Shown: piece by piece, positions 7,211-15,756 of the stretch
Layout of the letters: the number at the start of each line of letters is the position of its first letter
Position numbering within the stretch: the stretch's first letter is position 1
NCBI GenBank assembly: GCA_959022495.1
Contig: CAUEYX010000006.1
Location: forward strand, 108,573-172,572
Reading direction: 5' to 3'
DNA: 64,000 nucleotides
Origin: an uncultured Lachnospiraceae bacterium
GTDB taxonomy: Bacteria > Bacillota > Clostridia > Lachnospirales > Lachnospiraceae
Notes under the pieces: generated by a model
Seen by the model: the letters and a program-made list of their open reading frames with translations, nothing else
Told to the model about the DNA's origin: nothing
Databases searched by the model: none
Position numbers and translations under genes: made by a program

Positions 7211-9811
7211 TTACTGATTCTGTAAATACTCTTCAAACTCTTCCTTTGTCATCAGGACCTTCCTTGGCTTCGTCCCTTCCTCCGGTCCCACGACTCCCGC
7301 TTCGGCAAGCTGATCCATAATGCGTGCCGCACGGTTAAATCCAATCTTAAACATGCGCTGCAGCATTCCTATGGAGGCCTTTTCCTTATCTATAATCAGG
7401 TTCCCCGCCTCGACAAAATATGTATCCCTGTCATCTCCGCCTTCTGAAGCTGACATCGCACCCGCTGACGGCATATTTGTATTCATATGCTCTTCCAGCT
7501 CATCATTGTAAGACGCGTTCCCATTCTTATTAATGAGATAATCCACCACATCCTGCACCTCTTTATCCGAGACAAATGATCCCTGGACACGCACCGGTTT
7601 CGGATATCCGGATGGATAAAAGAGCATATCGCCTTTTCCGAGAAGCTTCTCTGCGCCATTCATGTCAATGATCGTCCTGGAATCCACTCCCGATGATACT
7701 GAAAACGCGATCCTGGACGGCATATTCGCCTTGATCAGACCGGTAATCACATTGACAGACGGTCTCTGTGTGGCGAGAATCAAATGGAGCCCTGCCGCTC
7801 TTGCCAGCTGTGCCAGCCGGCAGATCGCGCCCTCCACTTCGCCCGGCGCGACCATCATCAAATCTGCCAGCTCATCAATGATAATCACGATCTGAGGAAG
7901 TTTTTTCTTTATTTCTTCTCCGGTCTCTCCCTTTTCCACCTTCGCGTTGAACCCTTTCAGGTCCCTTACATTATATTCTGCGAACAGTTTATATCGCTTC
8001 TCCATCTCCGCCACAGCCCAGTTCAGAGCCCCGGCCGCTTTCTTAGGATCTGTAACCACCGGAATCATCAGATGCGGAATGCCATTGTAAACGCTTAATT
8101 CAACTACCTTTGGGTCCACCAGAATCAGCTTCACCTCTTCCGGATCAGCCTTAAAGATAATACTCATAATAAGCGTATTAATACATACCGACTTCCCTGA
8201 TCCAGTCGCGCCTGCAACGAGAAGATGAGGCATCTTTGCAATATCAGCGATAACAACTTTTCCGGCGATATCTTTGCCCACGGCACAGGAAATCGGTGAC
8301 GCGCTGTTCCTAAATTCCGCAGACTCCAGCAGGTCACGCAGCATCACCGCTGTGTTCTCACTGTTTGGCACCTCAATACCCACAGCAGCCTTCCCCGGAA
8401 TCGGTGCTTCAATCCTCAAATCCGCCACAGCCAGGTTCAGTTTGATATCGTCTGCCAGACCGACAATCCGGCTTACCTTCACGCCTTGATCCGGCTGGAG
8501 TTCATAGCGCGTCACAGAGGGACCACAGCTTGCATTGGTCACATGGACGCCCACCCCGAAATTCTGCAGTGTCTGTTCCAGTTTCAATGCGGTTGCCCGC
8601 AGATGAGCATCCGAGTCCCCGCCCGATTTTCTGCCCTTTTTAAGAAGGGATAAAGGCGGTGTATGATAGACAGGCTGCTTCTTCTCCCGCTCCATCGCCA
8701 CTGCCTCCGCCACACTCTCTGTCTCTGCTGCCACTAGAGCCGTATCTCCCGCCCGGCTTCTGCGCCCACGTTTTTTCCGGGTGCTGTCCTGCATATCTTC
8801 TCCGCTTTCCTCCGCAGCGCTGCCGCTGTCAGCCACGTCTCGGTCTGACACTCCCGCATCCCGCGCAACTTTTACTTCCCCGCGGGGCACATCCGCAAAG
8901 GGATCTGGCATTTCCTGTGTCAGGCTGTCCGCCCGGTTAATAACAAAATCATCCATATGAGGTGCCCCATTGTCAGCTGACTGACCATCTTGTATATCTT
9001 CCGGGGTAATCTCATAAATCTCCGGTGATTTTTTCTTTCCTGCTTTGAATGTCTTTTTCTCCGGCTCCTCCGGCGTAAGTGTGGTTGCAAAAGAAACACC
9101 CGATACTTTTTTATCTTTTCTTTTCAGACCGCCTCTGCCTCCATCTGCCTCACCCTGCATATTTATCTTATCTGTTTCTTCCCGCTGGCGGGCGCGCAGT
9201 GCCGCTGTCTCCTGATGCTTCTTCTGCGCTTCTTCATACACTTTCCGGCTCTGCCGGCCAATGGGGGCAAGCAGTGATTTCTCCGTGATCAAAATCACAC
9301 AGATGACAGATAGTACCGTCAGAACCACATAAGTCCCGATCTCTCCGATCAACGGGCAGAGCACACTGACAAAACAGCCTCCTGCCAATCCCCCGGCGCT
9401 GTGATATCTGCTTGACTCTCTATAATAGGAAAGTAAAGAAACGCCCGGCGTATAGGAATGAAAAATCAATTCCAGTATTGCGGCAAGCAGCAAAAACAGC
9501 ACAATCCCTGCCGCAATCTTCACATAGGCATGCTTATTCCCTCTGTTCGACACAAGAAACGCAGTAATGCCGAACAAAGCAAACGGCAGTATATAAGCCA
9601 TAAAACCAAAAAGACCAAATAAAACTGAAGATACCGCCTCCCCCGCGGTCCCTCCGAGCCCAAAGTTACTCAGTACGAGAAGGATACACACTGCCAGCAC
9701 GGCAAGTATCAGAATCTCCCCTTTAATCTCTGTATTCTGCTGGTCCTTTCTCTGTCTGCTTTTATTGCTGCTCTTGGTGCTTTTCCTGCGCTTTGTCTGT
9801 CTGGCAGCCAT
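7211..9811 (-). CDS. ftsK: DNA translocase FtsK/SpoIIIE
   Basis: An 866-residue hexameric DNA pump that clears chromosome ends through the division or sporulation septum. The N-terminus is basic, followed by about four membrane helices (about 30-190), a long charged linker (about 200-400), then the motor: Walker A GATGSGKSVCINTLI, Walker B-like ILVDPKV and IIIDELADLMM, and the ATQRPSVNVITGLIKANMPSR block. A C-terminal winged-helix gamma domain (about 795-866) would read KOPS/SRS-type sequences. It has its own promoter in the gap after tepA and precedes fhs by 22 nt. In spore formers this protein may serve both vegetative and forespore translocation; the sequence does not separate these. Confidence 0.96.
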   Translation of the reverse strand: MAARQTKRRKSTKSSNKSRQRKDQQNTEIKGEILILAVLAVCILLVLSNFGLGGTAGEAVSSVLFGLFGFMAYILPFALFGITAFLVSNRGNKHAYVKIAAGIVLFLLLAAILELIFHSYTPGVSLLSYYRESSRYHSAGGLAGGCFVSVLCPLIGEIGTYVVLTVLSVICVILITEKSLLAPIGRQSRKVYEEAQKKHQETAALRARQREETDKINMQGEADGGRGGLKRKDKKVSGVSFATTLTPEEPEKKTFKAGKKKSPEIYEITPEDIQDGQSADNGAPHMDDFVINRADSLTQEMPDPFADVPRGEVKVARDAGVSDRDVADSGSAAEESGEDMQDSTRKKRGRRSRAGDTALVAAETESVAEAVAMEREKKQPVYHTPPLSLLKKGRKSGGDSDAHLRATALKLEQTLQNFGVGVHVTNASCGPSVTRYELQPDQGVKVSRIVGLADDIKLNLAVADLRIEAPIPGKAAVGIEVPNSENTAVMLRDLLESAEFRNSASPISCAVGKDIAGKVVIADIAKMPHLLVAGATGSGKSVCINTLIMSIIFKADPEEVKLILVDPKVVELSVYNGIPHLMIPVVTDPKKAAGALNWAVAEMEKRYKLFAEYNVRDLKGFNAKVEKGETGEEIKKKLPQIVIIIDELADLMMVAPGEVEGAICRLAQLARAAGLHLILATQRPSVNVITGLIKANMPSRIAFSVSSGVDSRTIIDMNGAEKLLGKGDMLFYPSGYPKPVRVQGSFVSDKEVQDVVDYLINKNGNASYNDELEEHMNTNMPSAGAMSASEGGDDRDTYFVEAGNLIIDKEKASIGMLQRMFKIGFNRAARIMDQLAEAGVVGPEEGTKPRKVLMTKEEFEEYLQNQ

Positions 9812-9845
9812 ACAATTCCCCCTTATAATTAAACATACTATATTT

Positions 9846-9874
9846 AGTATATCATCATTTGAAAATCATGTCAT
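9846..9874 (-). promoter_or_regulatory. Promoter upstream of ftsK
   Basis: Minus-strand ATGACA (9869-9874, five of six matches to the -35 consensus), 17-nt spacer, TATACT (9846-9851). The -35 overlaps the tepA stop codon. A 6-bp inverted repeat (ATACTA/TAGTAT) begins at the -10. Confidence 0.6.
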
Positions 9875-10575
9875 TATTTTTTTCTCTCCTCGATCAGCTG
9901 GTGCAGCTTGGCGAATGCCTGGCTGATTCCCCCTACTTCATCGATCAGCCCCTCACGCACAGCTTCCTCACCTTCCAGCATCGTGCCCACATCTTTCACC
10001 AGCTGCGTAGAATCCAGCATAAGTTCCAGCAGCCGCTCCTGTGATATCCGTGAATGGGAAGCAATAAAACGCGCGATCCGATCCTGGGTCTTCTCCATAT
10101 TCCGGTAACTCTGGATCACCCCGATAAACATCCCCGTTGAACGCACAGGGTGTACGATCATGGTCCCTGTAGGAACAATAAATGAATAATCTGCCGACAC
10201 CGCCAGAGGTCCCCCTATGGAATGACTTCCTCCCAAAACAAGGGATACTGTCGGTTTACTTAGAGAAGCGATCATCTCCGCAATAGCCAGCCCGGCCTCC
10301 ACATCCCCGCCCAGGGTATGCAAAAGAATGAGCACCCCTTCTGTTTTGTCATCTTCTTCTGCTTCCGCAAGCCTTGGAAGCAGATGCTCGTATTTCGTCG
10401 CTTTTGCATTCCCTGATACAGACTCATGCCCTTCAATCTCTCCAATAATGGTCAAAAGCTGGATTCCCCGCTTTGAATGCCCGTTTCCAAGGTCGAGCGT
10501 GCCCATCTCCTTTATCTCTGTATTCTCCTCGTTCCTTTCCTTTTGTAAAGTCTCCTGAGAATCTTTGTTTTCCAT
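9874..10575 (-). CDS. tepA: ClpP-fold serine peptidase of the TepA family
   Basis: A 233-residue crotonase/ClpP-superfamily peptidase resembling the TepA (translocation-enhancing protein) group usually found just upstream of ftsK/spoIIIE in Firmicutes. The nucleophile serine lies in GGSHSIGGPLA, the histidine in MIVHPVRSTG, and the family GGDVEAGLAIAEMI oxyanion region is present. The N-terminal 30 residues are charged, with no signal peptide. The ATG at 10575 is chosen over the one at 10581, since AGGAGG is 9 nt before the former and only 3 nt before the latter. It is separated from the gene upstream by palindromic element A. Physiological substrate is unknown. Confidence 0.88.
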   Translation of the reverse strand: MENKDSQETLQKERNEENTEIKEMGTLDLGNGHSKRGIQLLTIIGEIEGHESVSGNAKATKYEHLLPRLAEAEEDDKTEGVLILLHTLGGDVEAGLAIAEMIASLSKPTVSLVLGGSHSIGGPLAVSADYSFIVPTGTMIVHPVRSTGMFIGVIQSYRNMEKTQDRIARFIASHSRISQERLLELMLDSTQLVKDVGTMLEGEEAVREGLIDEVGGISQAFAKLHQLIEERKK

Positions 10576-10639
10576 GTGCATATACCTCCTGTAAATTCCA
10601 TCTTAAATTAGTATCGGAGAAAAAGAGAGTTTTATACGG

Positions 10640-11022
10640 GAAAATCTGGATTTGTGAGGATCATGGGATGCATCCGCCGGGAAGGCTCTTCCCGGCCTGC
10701 ACAAGTCGAGAAAACAGCGGAGTGCCTTTTCGAACGCCTTTCTGCGCGGGGGTGTGGGTGACTGAGGTGACTTCGGAACAGGGCTTGGAAAAAGTAAAAA
10801 TCAGAGGATATGCGTTAAGTTTGGCAATGGGATTGTCTGACCGAAGGGAGTTGCCCATTGCCAAACTTTGTATTTAGCATGTCCTCTGATTTTGTAGTTT
10901 TTCCTGCCCTGTGGAGCGGAACCGAAGCCACCCACACCCCCGCGTAGAATACGTCTTCAAAAATCGGCTCCGAAGTTTTCGTCCGATTTGCCGCTGACTA
11001 CAAGAGTCTCCCCGGCAAATCA
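10640..11022. repeat. Element A: ~380-bp imperfect palindrome with covarying core hairpin
   Basis: The gap between the L,D-transpeptidase stop and tepA is filled by one long inverted structure. Its core is a 15-bp perfect stem (10817-10831 with 10854-10868, 22-nt loop). Below it is an asymmetric internal loop (GTT on the left, TGTATTTA on the right), then a 17-bp lower stem (10797-10813 with 10877-10893, one wobble). Outer arms pair more loosely, and the ends carry CTGGATTTGTG-like inverted repeats. Element B at 15400-15756 is homologous end to end in the same orientation. The right end lies about 2 nt from the stop codon of the minus-strand gene. No coding potential is convincing on either strand. 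See findings. Confidence 0.8.
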
Positions 11023-11024
11023 CT

Positions 11025-12443
11025 TTAATAATGAATGACCACCGGTGTCCCTGTCTGCAGCATGGCATAGAGCTCCCCTGCTTTATCTACCGGCATATTC
11101 ACGCATCCGTGGGACCCAGAGTAGGTATAGACGCTGCCGCCGAATGCGCTCTGCCAATCCGCGTCATGAAACCCATGCCCCTGCTGGGTGAAAGGCATCC
11201 AATACCTTACCCCTGTCTTGTAAAGAGGCTGTCCTGTAGCCGGATTAATCTCCCCTACTAACACGGCATCTCTCTCTGTATAAAGAATACTGTACACGCC
11301 CTGAGGTGTCTCCATATGGGGATCAGGTTCTCCCGTCACTACATCTGTTTCAAGTCGGACTTCTCCGTTTTCGATGTACCACATATGCTGTGCAGTAAGA
11401 TCCACTTCTAAGTAGGTGCTGCCCCAGTCCTGCGTACTCCTGGAAGCTGCCCGCTGTGTATAGGCAGGTTCTTTTGACAGAATGTCCCCCTTCTTTATAT
11501 GATCCAGCAGGGCTGTTCTTTCGGCCGCGGCATCAATCACCCACCCATAGGTGCCTCCTGATACCTCTGCTGTCTTTCCAGAAGGAGTCGTCACACTCCT
11601 TGTGCTGCCCGCAGTACTATACTTTTCTGCCAGATCCGCTGTCCACTGTCCCACCGCCGCCTCGTCCAGCGTGACATTCATATTTTCATCGCAGGACAGC
11701 CAGCCAGAAATAACCTGTGCATCTACGACCACATTCTGCTCCATAGAATAGGTGATTTTCGCCCTGCAGTATTGATTCATTATTTCACATGCCTCCTGAA
11801 CTTCTGGTGAATCACTAAGAAAAGGCGGGGCTTCCAGACACCCCTCTTCCAACAGATTCAGTTCCGGTTTCAGTTTCCCAATGTATTCTCCAATTTTTTG
11901 TCTAACCATATCTTTTGATACGCCATAGACTTCCGACTCGACAATAAAATTCTCCCCGAAAAAAACCGGGTGGGCAGAAACAGCAGTTTCTGCCGCTTCT
12001 GACATAATATGCAGATCTTCAATTCTTTCATCCAGGAGTGTCTCATCATATGTAACATGAAATGGGGTATCTTTCGTATTTTCCCTAAAAAGCCCCGCGA
12101 TCCATAACAGTCCGTTCTGTTTCTTGAGTATCTTTTCCGGCCAGTCATCCGCCGAAAACTTCAACCTAATCTCCCTGCCATATACAGCATCTTGAGGACC
12201 TTCATTTCCCACAGTAATATTCAGCACATAATCCTTTACTGTTTTATCCATATCCCGTTCTAAATCTTCAGCTGTTTTCATAGAAAAATCCCTGCCGTTA
12301 ATCTTCGTTCCCGGTAGGAAATGAAACTGAAAAAACAGCGCTGTTCCCAGATATGCTGCCGTCAGCACTCCGATCAGAATCAGCACTGCCACAATCACTT
12401 TTTTCTTCCCGCAAATTTTCCGCAAATTTTTCTTCTGTTTCAT
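11025..12443 (-). CDS. L,D-transpeptidase (YkuD) with N-terminal anchor
   Basis: A 472-residue cell-wall enzyme that forms 3-3 cross-links or attaches proteins to peptidoglycan outside the membrane. It has a basic N-terminus, one membrane anchor (about 12-34), a PG_binding_4-like repeat region (about 60-300) and a C-terminal YkuD catalytic domain with SGSHGCVNMP carrying the catalytic cysteine (about residue 447). The frame stays open upstream with ATGs at 12518 and 12473. The start at 12443 is chosen because the product then begins MKQKKN before the anchor, though its Shine-Dalgarno (GGAG, about 11 nt away) is only fair. The gene is downstream of a secreted protein and a two-component system that may control it. 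Element A begins right after its stop. Confidence 0.88.
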   Translation of the reverse strand: MKQKKNLRKICGKKKVIVAVLILIGVLTAAYLGTALFFQFHFLPGTKINGRDFSMKTAEDLERDMDKTVKDYVLNITVGNEGPQDAVYGREIRLKFSADDWPEKILKKQNGLLWIAGLFRENTKDTPFHVTYDETLLDERIEDLHIMSEAAETAVSAHPVFFGENFIVESEVYGVSKDMVRQKIGEYIGKLKPELNLLEEGCLEAPPFLSDSPEVQEACEIMNQYCRAKITYSMEQNVVVDAQVISGWLSCDENMNVTLDEAAVGQWTADLAEKYSTAGSTRSVTTPSGKTAEVSGGTYGWVIDAAAERTALLDHIKKGDILSKEPAYTQRAASRSTQDWGSTYLEVDLTAQHMWYIENGEVRLETDVVTGEPDPHMETPQGVYSILYTERDAVLVGEINPATGQPLYKTGVRYWMPFTQQGHGFHDADWQSAFGGSVYTYSGSHGCVNMPVDKAGELYAMLQTGTPVVIHY

Positions 12444-12564
12444 GTTTTTGTCCGCTCCGCAAAAATAGTCCATGCCGGTCTTCCCATTCCGGTATAGACT
12501 ATTATAATGGCTGGACACATATCTACGGCATCAATACGGCATCAAAATGCCATCATGCGGCTGA

Positions 12565-13266
12565 TCACATATTAAAGACAACCTGACCATTCTCCATAAT
12601 AAGGAAACGGAATTCATATTCTATTTCTTTCTCATCTTTTACTGTAAACACAAATTCATGGCCCTGCTCTTTTTCTTGATATGCAAACTCTGTGCGTCCG
12701 GCGGAAGGATAATACGCGTTCAGGAACTCCTGCATTCCCTCAGCGGCCGCGGCAGGATCTATCTTTGTTCCATCCATCCCCGGATATGCAGTAAATGACA
12801 TTAGATATCCCGTCTCATCGTCGAGGAAGATTTCCATCTTCGGTGAACCGGGTCCCTGATCCTCCGAATAGCATACGCAGTCCCAGAATACTCTTGCATT
12901 TTCCTGTTCTTTTATTCCGGAAGCAAATACAGGCTGTAACAGCCATCTATTTCCCCACTGGCTTTCTATTACTCCGTACCGCATCAGAAGATCCAGCAGA
13001 TCTCCGGCCTCTCTTTCTACAGTCTCTGCCGCCATATATTCTCCGCTTCGCAGCTCCACACTCTGCTTCAGGGCATCCGCTGTTTCCAGGATTTCCAATA
13101 GATTCTGACTTCCCGCAAGCGGGATCTCCCGGTGTGTATCACGGATCTTTACAACTTCCTCTTCCATCCCCGCATCTGCCATCCGGGCGGAAAGCCCAGG
13201 CAGGACGAATCCAGCCGCCACGAAAACGAATACAATAACCGGCAGGAACTTTTCTCTACTTCTCAT
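12565..13266 (-). CDS. Predicted secreted/anchored protein linked to a two-component system
   Basis: A 233-residue protein not recognised as a named family. Residues about 7-25 form a signal anchor with no lipobox cysteine; the rest is a soluble alpha/beta domain with acidic segments and a C-terminal strand-rich part. Its ATG overlaps the histidine kinase stop by 11 nt, so the two are translationally coupled. The position suggests an extracytoplasmic accessory or sensor protein for the kinase, in the manner of other small envelope proteins encoded with kinases; that is inference only. Confidence 0.75.
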   Translation of the reverse strand: MRSREKFLPVIVFVFVAAGFVLPGLSARMADAGMEEEVVKIRDTHREIPLAGSQNLLEILETADALKQSVELRSGEYMAAETVEREAGDLLDLLMRYGVIESQWGNRWLLQPVFASGIKEQENARVFWDCVCYSEDQGPGSPKMEIFLDDETGYLMSFTAYPGMDGTKIDPAAAAEGMQEFLNAYYPSAGRTEFAYQEKEQGHEFVFTVKDEKEIEYEFRFLIMENGQVVFNM

Positions 13267-14659
13267 TTCGTCCTCCTTTCAGGACAGCCATGACAACAGT
13301 CCCTCTCCCCATCCTGCTCTTAAACCGCAGGTATCCGTCATGGGCCGCGGTAATATCCCGGCATAATGCAAGTCCCAGCCCCGTGCCCCCTGCCATACGC
13401 GAACGGGATCTGTCCACCCGGTAAAAAGCTTCTGTCAGATGTTCAAGGGAATCTTCGGGAATCCCACTGCCGTTATCTCTGACAAAAATGCAGCATCCTT
13501 CGGAAGTCATGATCTGCTTAATACAAATATGCCCTCCTGTGCCAGGCATTGCTTTAACCGAATTTTCCGTCAGATTCAGAATCAGGGAGTAAACCAGGTC
13601 CGGCTCCAGGTAACATTCCCCTTCTTCGACACTGCATGACAGCAGAATCTCCTTTTCCGCATAGATCGGAGCCATATTTTTTTCTAGTTCCCGGATCAAA
13701 TCAGCAGGCGAAGTCAATGGGAAATCCGGGAATTCATTCCTGGCTGCGAGGATATCCAGCAGTTTCATGGATAGATTCTCAAGCCGTTTACCTTCCCTGA
13801 CAATATAATCGGCCGCTTCTGCTTCTTCCTCCTCTCCCAGCATGCCTGAGCGGATCATATCTGCGTATCCGATAATCGATGTCATTGGTGTCTTCAGCTC
13901 ATGAGAAAAATCACCGAGAAACCGCTCGCGGCGTTCCATCTCATCGTTCAGTGAGCGGATCTTTTCTTCCAGATGATCTGCCATAGTATTAAAATCGTTT
14001 CCAAGCTGTCCAATCTCATCAGCAGAACGCACCTCTGCCCGGCTGGACAGACCGCCTGATGAAATCTCCTTTGCTGCCTCAGAAAGCCGCTTTAAATTCC
14101 GCGTCAGTATCCCGGCTGCGCTGTAAGAAAGAAAAGCGCATACCAGCACCATGATCACAAATACTCCCTGATAAATCATCTGCCAGTCTTCCCTTTCGTC
14201 AAACAGCCCGGACACGTTTTTTGCCATATCCAGCCGTACATTGTTCTCTTCTGTCTTAAGAATCCCTGACAGATAAAACACTTCTTTTCCATTGTTTCTT
14301 CGCATGCGGACAGCACAAGTCCCTTCATCCGGAATGTTCCCCGGGGCTGAAAGGCTTGTATCGCCAGATTCATAAATCGTATGACCTCCCTGTGTAAACC
14401 GGATCATTTCCCAGAGCCCCTCATCCTGTCCGGGCATCTTAACGATGGCATCCGCAATATCTTCGTAGAGCAGATTCCCATTAATCCCGCCTATAATCTG
14501 TAGTGTGCCGGATACCATCTGATAAACACTGTAAAACTCATTTCTCTCCCTGTCCAGCGCCCGTTCAAATGAAACTGACAGCAGAAGACTCCCTCCCGCT
14601 CCAAATAAAGCTGACATCAGTCCGATCATACACAGTGTAATCTTTATCCGAAACTTCAC
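13256..14659 (-). CDS. Membrane sensor histidine kinase
   Basis: A 467-residue kinase. An N-terminal membrane helix (about 8-30) and a second (about 165-190) enclose an extracytoplasmic sensor of roughly 130 residues. Then come HAMP (about 190-245, LTRNLKRLSEAAKEIS), HisKA with the phospho-acceptor in DFSHELKTPMTSIIGY, and HATPase_c with the N box NLTENSVKAM and G boxes DNGSGIP and GGTGLGLAL. It starts 1 nt after the response regulator stop and overlaps the next gene. The cognate pair with the downstream L,D-transpeptidase suggests an envelope-stress role; the signal is unknown. Confidence 0.94.
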   Translation of the reverse strand: MKFRIKITLCMIGLMSALFGAGGSLLLSVSFERALDRERNEFYSVYQMVSGTLQIIGGINGNLLYEDIADAIVKMPGQDEGLWEMIRFTQGGHTIYESGDTSLSAPGNIPDEGTCAVRMRRNNGKEVFYLSGILKTEENNVRLDMAKNVSGLFDEREDWQMIYQGVFVIMVLVCAFLSYSAAGILTRNLKRLSEAAKEISSGGLSSRAEVRSADEIGQLGNDFNTMADHLEEKIRSLNDEMERRERFLGDFSHELKTPMTSIIGYADMIRSGMLGEEEEAEAADYIVREGKRLENLSMKLLDILAARNEFPDFPLTSPADLIRELEKNMAPIYAEKEILLSCSVEEGECYLEPDLVYSLILNLTENSVKAMPGTGGHICIKQIMTSEGCCIFVRDNGSGIPEDSLEHLTEAFYRVDRSRSRMAGGTGLGLALCRDITAAHDGYLRFKSRMGRGTVVMAVLKGGRNEK

Positions 14660-14660
14660 T

Positions 14661-15341
14661 TTACACCTCCAGCCTATATCCGACTTTATTCACCGCCCTG
14701 AGCCTGTCCTCCCATCCCACTTTCCTGCGCAGCCGCTGGACATGGAGATCAACAGTCTTACTCCCGTACTGGTACTCCCCACCCCACACATGCTCATAGA
14801 TGGTATCCCGGTATAACGCCCTTCCCGGATTCTGAATAAAGAGCAGCAGAAGATCATACTCTTTCTTTGTCAGACGGATTTCCTCTCCGTTCCGCTTGAC
14901 CTGCATAGAATACGTATCGATTTCCACACCACCCATCCGAAGTACGGTTTCATTTTTCCTATAGCGGCGCATAACCACATCCACACGCGCCAGAAGTTCT
15001 GTAATCTCAAAAGGTTTTACAATATAATCGTCCGCTCCGGCGCGCAGTCCTTTCACCCTGTCCGTGACCTTTCCCTTCGCTGTCATAAAAATCACCGGGA
15101 TCTCCATAGGCCGGATATATTCCATCAGCTCGAACCCGTCAATTTCCGGAAGCATAATATCAAGAAGAACCAGATCGTACCGTTCCTGCTCCAGGCATGC
15201 CGCTGCCTCCGCGCCGTCGTACACACAGAAGCAGAAATACCCCGCCTTCTCCAAGCTCATACGGAGCAGATTGGAAATCGGTTTCTCGTCCTCCACAATC
15301 AGTATCTTTAGCAATGTGCTCTCCTCCCTTGTATTCTGCAT
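14661..15341 (-). CDS. OmpR-family response regulator
   Basis: A 226-residue regulator with a receiver domain (ILIVEDEKP acidic pocket, phospho-Asp in LVLLDIMLPE, Thr in VIFMTAKG, Lys in YIVKPFE) and a winged-helix DNA-binding domain (LTKKEYDLLLLF, then VHVQRLRRKVG-like recognition helix). It is the first gene of the RR-kinase-secreted protein-L,D-transpeptidase run. The start at ATG 15341 gives a short extension before LLKILIVEDE; a TTG at that leucine is an alternative. A promoter lies 23-50 nt upstream, immediately beyond element B. Confidence 0.94.
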   Translation of the reverse strand: MQNTREESTLLKILIVEDEKPISNLLRMSLEKAGYFCFCVYDGAEAAACLEQERYDLVLLDIMLPEIDGFELMEYIRPMEIPVIFMTAKGKVTDRVKGLRAGADDYIVKPFEITELLARVDVVMRRYRKNETVLRMGGVEIDTYSMQVKRNGEEIRLTKKEYDLLLLFIQNPGRALYRDTIYEHVWGGEYQYGSKTVDLHVQRLRRKVGWEDRLRAVNKVGYRLEV

Positions 15342-15363
15342 TCAAATCATGCGGGACGGATAT

Positions 15364-15391
15364 AGTATATCATATAACCCGGAAGCATCAA
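15364..15391 (-). promoter_or_regulatory. Promoter of the response regulator operon
   Basis: Minus-strand TTGATG (15386-15391), 16-nt spacer, TATACT (15364-15369). It sits between element B and the response regulator start. Confidence 0.55.
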
Positions 15392-15399
15392 AATGGCAT

Positions 15400-15756
15400 A
15401 AATCTGGATCTGCCGGGTAGACTCGTGGGGCAGCAGCAAATCGGGCGAAAACTTCGGAGCGGATTTTTGAAGCCGTATTCTGCGCGGATGTGTGGGTCGC
15501 TTCGGCGACTTGGAGTAATCCGCTGGAAAATCTAAAAGGCAGGGAGTACGGCGTTAATGGAACAGTGGATGCCTGAGGCGTAAGCCGAATCTTCCACTGT
15601 TCCATTGTATTTAGCCGTGCTTCCTGCCTTTTAGATTTTCCCGGATTGCGGAGCCGGAGCCAAATCCACGCCCCCGTTCTCCACGAATACGTCCTCAAAT
15701 AATCCTGCTGTTTTCGGACTCATTCTTTCAAAGTCGTCTCCCCCACAAATCCAGTT
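15400..15756. repeat. Element B: ~360-bp imperfect palindrome homologous to element A
   Basis: Fills the gap between the DegV gene stop and the response regulator promoter. The core stem is 14 bp (15556-15569 with 15593-15606, 23-nt loop). The internal loop is GTT left and GTATTTA right, as in A. Below is a 26-bp lower stem (15527-15552 with 15614-15639) with two wobble pairs. Stem sequences differ from A throughout, yet pairing is kept. Outer-arm blocks shared with A include GAAAAC and TTCTGCGCGG near TGTGTGGGT. Inverted ends are CTGGATCTG and CACAAATCCAG. The right end is about 2 nt from the minus-strand stop codon, exactly as in A. Confidence 0.8.

Noticed and set aside
7189..7236. Longer fhs start at 7236
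   Set aside because: It would overlap ftsK by 26 nt and lie upstream of a perfect AGGAGG site serving the ATG at 7188.
10661..11068. Short frames within element A on both strands
   Set aside because: They run through the paired arms of the palindrome, lack ribosome sites, and do not stay open at the matching places in element B.
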